NCBI GenBank assembly: GCA_963556695.1
Contig: CAUWAG010000003.1
Location: 620,001 to 684,000, forward strand
Length of the DNA stretch: 64,000 nucleotides
Reading direction: 5' to 3'
Source: Anthostomella pinea
Lineage: Eukaryota; Ascomycota; Sordariomycetes; Xylariales; Xylariaceae
Shown here: piece by piece, positions 57,930 through 64,000 of the stretch
Numbering within the stretch: the first letter of the stretch is position 1
Layout of the letters: every line of letters starts with the position of its first letter
The notes under the pieces: generated by a model
Databases searched by the model: none
The model's input: only the letters and a program-made list of their open reading frames with translations
Told to the model about the DNA's origin: nothing
Translations under genes and position numbers: made by a program

Positions 57930-59592
57930 TAAAGGGCTAAAAAGATTATTATATCGAGATTATATTATAGAAAATTTTAATATTAGGTTTTTTAAAAAGG
58001 TAAAAAATTGAATAGTATTCAATTTCTTTAAAAAAAAAAAAAAATTCCGCTGTAAAATTAAATTAATATTATATCGAATATTTTAATAAAGTAGGACTTT
58101 TGATACAATTGAAACAATGGCTTAAAGTAATTAAACCCGATATTTTAAAAACATTGAATCCACTAATAACGATAAACTTTTATAAGTTATAAAATTAAAA
58201 GTTAAAAACCTTCATGATATAAATATATCTAAAAGATATTATAACAGATTCTCATGACTGGTTATGTAATATAATTAGTTAGATATTAAGACATTAAAAG
58301 TTTTAAATTATCTAATAAGTATAATTATTAAAAGCGATTTTTTAGTTTAAAAAGCACAAAATGTTTATATACAAAGGATTTAAGCTTTAAGCTTTAAGTC
58401 GAGATTTATAAAACTAAAAAGGTTGTAATAAATTTAATAGTTATTGATTAGTTTAACAAGGTAAACGCGTTATTTTACTATGAAAATAAATACTTAATTA
58501 TAGGTGGGGATTTAAGATTTATTATTTTATTATGTTTAGTTAGCACTATAGATTCTTGTAAAAATATTTCTATATAAGTAGAGATACTAATAGTCATTTT
58601 CGTCTTATTTATCAAGCTGTCTTGTAATAAACTTAAGAATATTATTATTATTTACATTTAAAATAAAATATTAAAAATATTAAAGTTTTTTTAAATACTT
58701 TACAAATAAGTTAAATATAAGTTTAAGTTTTAAAATGTATTATGTAGATTTTTTTTTTACCAATACAGTTAAAAAAAACTTCACGATCGGAAAAGATTTG
58801 AACGCTGCTTATTAACCGTATCATACTTATAAACAAACGGTTAAACAAAACCAGGATATTAAACCCTTAAAAATATTTTTAAACATACGACGTTCAATGA
58901 TTAACAAAATTGGTGTAAATATTATATAAAGTAAAGTTTTTATATCATGATTCTTGTTTCTTTGTAATCAGAAATTTGCTACTTTAAATGTTATACAGCT
59001 ATTATTAAAAAATAATCAAACATATATTAAAAAAAGTTGAAAGGTTTAAGAAGTATAAGAACGGTTAATACGTATAACGGTTATTAAGTAAATATTAAAG
59101 GCATTTCAAAAAGATTTAATAGAAATATAACACATATATTATAATAAAAAGCATATAAAAAATTTATTTAAATTAAAATAATTCATTAGCTTATTTATAA
59201 CTTGTTTTTGATTTAAAGTGGAAAAAAGCTCGCACGTAAATATATATGCGTATGAAGGTAGTTAAAAGAATCAAGTTTAAGTACATCAAATATAATTGTC
59301 TTTGAAATATTAAAATATATACGATATATCCTTAACTTCTTTTTTAAGACTATGATATAATTATAATATACGCGAAAATCAAAGACTATTATGTTTAATA
59401 CACAAATAAGAAAAATTAAATAAAAAATATTATGAAATATCAGTTCGGTCAAAAAGTATTTATATATTTAATAAATAAAAAAGTTGACGTGTAAAATTCA
59501 ACAGGAGAAAACCTATAATGCATTTGAAAAAACATATCAGCCATATTGTATAAGATAAAATGATATATAAAAAACCTATAAAAATTAAAATA
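57930..59592. other. AT-rich RIP-like block
   Basis: 1.66 kb of strongly AT-rich DNA with retained CpG in ACGT/CGTA contexts and almost no CpA or TpG. No coding frame survives and the original element cannot be recognised. The last two bases (TA) form the left target duplication of the pogo element. Confidence 0.65.
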
Positions 59593-61452
59593 ACGTGAAT
59601 GACAAGCGAGCGGCACTTACAAGCGAACGGCAACTTTTTACTAACCTTCCTACCAACATGCCAAATAACTTGACCACAACGCATTTAATTCAATCTAATC
59701 AATCGGATTCTTTTTCTTCAGATGTTTCTATCTCTATTGTACAAGTTTGTACATTATGGCCAGTGTTGCCGCAAACGCCACAACGTCGCTCACGCGCTAC
59801 TGCCCTCTTCAGACGACGACTTTCTTCACCCATTTCCTGTCTTGCCAGCTCATTACCATCCTCTATAGCCTGGAGACCTACTTTATCTTCAATAGAAAGT
59901 ACTCCTCCTTTTACTAGACGTTTGTTTTTTGTCCTCTGGCGTTTACTTAATAGGTGATTGGCCTTCTTTAGTTCGCGGACCCAGGAATCAACCAAAGCGA
60001 CCTCGTGCATAAGACCGTATGTAGCCTTTGAAAACGAGCTCAACGTATCAACTATTGATGTAGGTGAGCTTCTCTAGTGATTTCTGACTGGATTTCAGAT
60101 ATAAACTGACTGGTTTACCGCTTCATTGATGGTGGTAGGCGTCTTTGAAGTCCAAGTAGTGGGTGGCAGATTGGGGTCTGGCAACGGTGTTTGTACGATA
60201 GTGACAGCATCCAGCTTTGAAATGACACTTTCTGGGTCAAAAAGAACAAGCCCAGTGGCACTGAAACCTGCTCGAATGTTTCCTGGCGTCATAGTAGCGT
60301 TGTGTGCTTCATAAAATGTTGCAAGGAAGTCCTCCTTCAAAACGTGGGTTATATGACGCAGGATGAGATCCTTAATCATGTGACCGTATGCTCGTTTGAG
60401 CGGGCTAAAACAACTGACATCTAAAGGCTGGAGCCTATGTGACGAGTGGGCAGGCATATAAAAGGTAATAATACTGTTGTTTTAGCAATAATCCTCAAAG
60501 ATCTGGGAATAGTGGCTTTTGTGACCATCTAGGATGAGGAGGCGTTTACCGGCAGTCATACGCAGTCTGGTATACTTGTCGAAATGCTGAATCTATTCCA
60601 ACCCAATCTCGTTTATAGTCCACCCGTTATCGGACACAGCCACCTTTTAATCGCGTGGTAATGTTGTGTCGCAATACAATGACGCGAGGTGGCTTTTGCC
60701 CTGTAGAATAATGAATGACAGGAACACCTAACCATCAGTATTGACAGCAAAACTTGCTGTAGACCATTCCCTGTTGCCTTGCTAAGCTTGTCTAGGCCTA
60801 GCATGTCTTTTGACGCTTGTAATGACCATGCCAGACCCAATAATGCCCATCATAAACCCAGTCTTATCAAAGTTGTAAATATCCATATCTTGGATACCAT
60901 GTTTTGCGATTGCCGCCTCGACTTGGCGAAATCACGCGCGATACGCATCTGGATCCTCGTTCAAGACCCTCTGGTAGTCCATCCTCTGATAAAAACGCCT
61001 CCGGAGGCCTGGTGTGAGTTTAATAAAGTTCTGCGTCCAGTTCTTTTTAATGCGTCCATCCCCACATGCTGCCAATAATTGATTTGCCATATCTTCAACA
61101 TAACTGTGCCAGGGTGGAAATGCTCGCGTATCCAGGTCAAGAATGAAGGAAAGAATGGCATTCTCTTCAGAAACTGTAAATTTCAAAGTATTGGGCATGC
61201 TATCGTGTCGTGATGATCGGCCGGTGATTCTAGCCTTCAAGGTATTATATGGGACATAGAAAGTCTTAGAAAGCTTGCCAATGGTAATATGAGGGTCGCG
61301 TCGCTTAGTTTAGACAGCAAGCTGTAAGTCTGATTGGCTATGACGCAATGCCATGCTTGTTGGTTGATCAATTAGGAGCCTTGATTGAAAGGTTAGGTGG
61401 CTGGTGAAAAGTTGCCGTTCGTTTGTAATTGCCGCTCGCTTGTCATCTACAT
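59593..61452 (-). mobile_element. Pot2/Fot1-like pogo-superfamily DNA transposon, 1.86 kb
   Basis: Terminal inverted repeats of about 45 bp (ATGACAAGCGAGCGGCA and CAAGCGAACGGCAACTTTT at the left; nearly the same in reverse at the right) are flanked by TA (59591-59592 and 61453-61454). The length agrees with Pot2-type elements (about 1.86 kb). It lies within AT-rich DNA but is itself of normal composition, so it probably inserted after the surrounding RIP. Confidence 0.92.
59699..61354 (-). pseudogene. Pogo-family transposase with multiple in-frame stops
   Basis: From the ATG at 61354 (MALRHSQSDLQLAV) one frame runs to 59699 with about eight stops. A CENP-B-type helix-turn-helix half (TVSEENAILSFILDLDTRAF, then LTPGLRRRFYQRMDYQRVL) precedes the catalytic core. 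Catalytic Asp residues lie in NFDKTGFMMG, LILDGHKSH and HRLQPLDVSCFSPLKRAYG, the DDD arrangement of pogo elements. The C-terminus carries a zinc knuckle CGVCGNTGHNVQTC. Stops replace Gln or Trp codons (TAG/TGA/TAA), pointing to C-to-T decay. Confidence 0.88.
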
Positions 61453-62719
61453 TATTTAAAGAAGTAATGATTTTTATATATAATATATCGTTAAAATATA
61501 ACAACTTTTTAATGCTTTTGTAGCGATATTCTATAAATTAATTAAGCATAATTAATTTAAAGTAAGTAATTAAATTAAGATTAAACTTTATATTAACGTT
61601 TTTAATGTTATATAAAAGTTAGCTTTTTTGAATTAAACGGTAATTAAACTTAAAAAGGCTTTTATTTAAGGCATTATAAAGCTTACGTTGTAAAGTTATA
61701 ATATAATTAATAAAATAATCGAAATATAACAATGAAACAAAGAAAAATAACTTATAATAATTATTTCAGTTTATAAGATAAAGAATAAAGGCTAATAATC
61801 GTTTTGTTAATGATTTATAATCAACGTTTTTGATTGAAAATAGTTAATATCGAGTATGTACTTTAATGTAAGCTTTATAAAAAGTTTTATCAACTTTTAT
61901 TAAATAACAAACGTATTAACTGCTTTTTTATTAATTTTACCACTTAATTTTACGTACTCTTAAGAGTGATAAACCGTTTATGAACCGGGGAAAAGGTACT
62001 TTTCAACTTTGTAGTCTTTAAACGGCGCTTATTAATATGATCGAAAATTAATTGAATATTAATGTGCGATAAAAGAGGTGTAATTATATATAAGTCGGCA
62101 TTTTTAATTATAATATTTATAAATGATATATGTTTCTTTACTTAACGTATTAATATAAAGTAATTAGTAATTAATGTATATTATTAAAACGTGAAAAACG
62201 TTAATACGTTCGCTTAACATGCTTTATTCGCGTTAATAAAATTATTTTTATTTAAATATAACTATTATTCTTTTTGTTAAAAAGCAAAACTTATGAAAGT
62301 TTTATACAAAACGTTATTTTACCAAGAAAAAATGTAGATATAAAACATAAAACAATTAAATATAACAATAATATAAAAACGATGAAAATAATCGTAGTAC
62401 GAGATATTAATAAGTAATAATAAAATATATTATTACGGCTTAAAAAAAGAAATTAAGTTATAATACAACATTTTAATCTAATATTTAAAGCAATATAAAA
62501 GGAACCTAGAATTTTTTTACTGGAATAACGGCAATTACGCGCGGTATAATCGGCAGTTGAATAAGCGCTACCCGGCTTTTAAAGATTAAAACGTTAAAAA
62601 ACAGTACTATAAAAGTATTATACCAGCACGTTAAGCCGATAAGTGACCGACTAAAACTTTAAGGCTTTACTGCTATATTTTCTTAAAACCCTTAATTCTT
62701 ACAAATACAAAAAGCTAGA
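61453..62719. other. AT-rich RIP-like block
   Basis: 1.27 kb of AT-rich sequence, CpA/TpG-poor and CpG-retaining. No gene or intact element recognised. It continues the block to the left of the pogo element, so the two were probably one repeat before insertion. Confidence 0.65.
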
Positions 62720-62806
62720 TTAGAATATCCTAATATATCTACTTCTTAAAATTACCGCCATCACCTTGCTTTAACACTCAGCTACCCTAACCCTTACATT
62801 ACTCGA
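62720..62806. repeat. Dispersed repeat piece shared with 28476-28560
   Basis: The stretch ending GCTACCCTAACCCTTACATT is the counterpart of 28476-28560, with transitions dominating the differences. Here it closes the AT-rich block on its right side. The CCCTAACCCTTACA wording recalls degenerate telomere-like sequence, but it is not a TTAGGG array. Confidence 0.6.
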
Positions 62807-62882
62807 AAAGGGATCGTCTGGTTGAGAGTAAGGGGTAAGTGCCGCCTTAAATGGTTGTGGCGATCGATTTTCGTATGAGGAT

Positions 62883-63096
62883 TGTCACGGCGAGCATACT
62901 GGGGAGCTGGGACATGGCCTGTAGCAAGCAGCTATTACTCTATTTACGAGAATATCAAGACTAGAGAGGAAAGGAAGAGAGAGAGAGAGATAGGTACAGT
63001 GGGAGGTTGCCCCTTTAAGGGGATCTTCTGGTCAGATCCTTCCCCTATTGGGAAGTATCCGCTTGTCATGTGGGAAGGTCTGTGCAGGCCGTCACA
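62883..63096. mobile_element. Solo LTR, copy 2 (214 bp), uninterrupted
   Basis: The ends are TGTCACGGCGAG and GGCCGTCACA (inverted TGTCACGGC / GCCGTCACA). They are flanked by perfect 5-bp repeats AGGAT (62878-62882 and 63097-63101). The sequence matches the LTR at 27976-28470 but lacks the nested insert, so it provides the empty site for that insertion. A GA-rich tract (GAGAGAGAGAGA) lies near 62980. Confidence 0.92.
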
Positions 63097-63620
63097 AGGA
63101 TGCTACTTAAATACAGATCATCTCTTCCCTTGTGGCGGGTTTCGTCGCTTGAAACAGATGGCGGGTGATTCTTCCATTGGCTGAAAGCATGTGAAAACAA
63201 GGAAAGGTTTTGTGGTCGCATGAAAGCTCCGTTGTCCGGCCTGCGGGTCCTTGTACCAGAATCTTATATGTAAACGGCCATCGCCACGATAGCTTAGCTA
63301 GTAAGAAAACCAACCTTCCCTTCTCAACACATGTTTCTGAAACAACATGTCGGCTTCGAAGGAATTAGTCTGATCTGCCATTCTGGCTGGAAAGGCGGAT
63401 GGTCCTGCCGGGTTGAGCGGACGCGGCGGTCGGGATTCGCGTGTGATTGCCGTATGAATCCAGATCATCTCGTCCGGTGACCAAGGGGAACTTGGACCCA
63501 ACCAATCCCCTGTCTATGTTGAAAGCAGGTAGATGATAAGTGTTGAGTAGAACCGCATCAGAGCTGTATCGGCAGATGCCTCCCAACATAGACCAGCCCT
63601 GCAATACATGCTACAATCCC
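63097..63620. other. Intergenic region
   Basis: Normal composition, between the solo LTR and the 3' end of the last gene, so part is that gene's 3' untranslated region. Minus-strand ORFs of 60-80 codons occur but have no recognisable domain. Confidence 0.45.
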
Positions 63621-64000
63621 CTAATCAGACGCAGGAGACCAGTACAAGTTGGCGCCGGGCATCTGAGTGTCGTCGAGAAACTGATCTTCAAATCTGTCTC
63701 GTGGTTCCGCAACCCAAAAGCCCAGCCCGGACGTCATTCGCTCGAAAGTAGGAGGTCGGGCCGGTATCAGATCTGCGTATAGACACAACTGTCGCGCAGC
63801 TTCCCGATATTTTCGTAGCTTGTCGCTGCCGGTCAGCTTGGCAATGTCCTCCAGGTTCTCCATGGCGGCTTTGGTTATCTGCCGGTCGGCTTCCACAGGG
63901 GTATGATGAGCGTCGAATATCCGGTTGGCGATCAGGGCAATGAGGCTCGAATTGTACGCGCACAGGTTCATGCTATGCAATGCGCTAGTCAGCTCCCAGG
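63621..64000 (-). CDS. 3' part of an unidentified gene (partial)
   Basis: A minus-strand frame enters at the window edge (WELTSALHSMNLCAYNSS) and runs to a TAG at 63621-63623, about 125 codons. The sequence is helical and moderately polar (KAAMENLEDIAKLTG, YREAARQLCLYADLI, RMTSGLGFWVAEPRD). A fungal transcription-factor C-terminal region is conceivable, but nothing decisive is visible. No stop or frameshift occurs in the visible part. Confidence 0.6.
   Translation of the reverse strand, partial: WELTSALHSMNLCAYNSSLIALIANRIFDAHHTPVEADRQITKAAMENLEDIAKLTGSDKLRKYREAARQLCLYADLIPARPPTFERMTSGLGFWVAEPRDRFEDQFLDDTQMPGANLYWSPASD

Noticed and set aside
62970..62992. GA repeat considered as a CRISPR-like or satellite array
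   Set aside because: It is a simple dinucleotide run inside a solo LTR. No spaced repeats occur anywhere in this eukaryotic window.

Overview
The window is nuclear DNA of a filamentous ascomycete (Pezizomycotina, most likely a Sordariomycete; genus not determinable from sequence alone). The evidence is 60-100 nt introns with GTRWGT donors, CTRAC-type branch sites and YAG acceptors, the fungus-specific lysine-pathway enzyme homoisocitrate dehydrogenase, and fungal-only families (DUF7514, DUF7580, AcuF-like C2H2). AT-rich blocks that keep CpG but have almost no CpA/TpG are the mark of repeat-induced point mutation (RIP).

Layout. 1-9.6 kb is an ordinary gene block: the 3' end of an unknown gene, a low-complexity Ala/Pro/Lys protein (two exons, minus), LYS12 (two exons, plus) and mitochondrial elongation factor G, MEF1 (four exons, minus). 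10.5-22.4 kb is a graveyard of immunity/incompatibility-type genes. It holds an AcuF-like C2H2 gene with at least three separate lesions and two MITEs in its introns. Head-to-head with it is a DUF7580 gene cut in two by a 5.6-kb Tad-like LINE with a clear target-site duplication. Next comes a heavily mutated NACHT (NLR) relic. 22.8-24.4 kb is an intact GPI-type aspartic protease gene. A tRNA-Gly(GCC) with a 17-nt intron lies at 26.1 kb.

27.2-36.4 kb is a transposon/RIP island: AT-rich blocks, a solo LTR carrying a second nested LTR-like insert, a stop-riddled Ty1/copia element and a second LINE fragment. 37-49.7 kb is gene-bearing again, but sparse: a DUF7514 protein, a Cys/His-rich orphan, a chimeric ORF with a Ty3/gypsy integrase-tail-like module broken by one TGA, and an F-box protein. 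49.7-63.1 kb is a second nested transposon island. It contains an internally deleted copy of the same LINE, a second copia element interrupted by a Tc1/mariner element and by a gypsy-type solo LTR, a Pot2/Fot1-like pogo element, AT-rich RIP blocks and another solo LTR. The last 0.4 kb is the 3' part of an unidentified minus-strand gene.

Functionally the window is housekeeping metabolism and mitochondrial translation next to two compartments of repeats. The host genes nearest the repeats are mostly broken. I found no convincing new enzymatic system. The most informative material is the set of datable nested insertions with target-site duplications, an empty-site/filled-site comparison inside one window, and the decayed C2H2-DUF7580-NACHT cluster.
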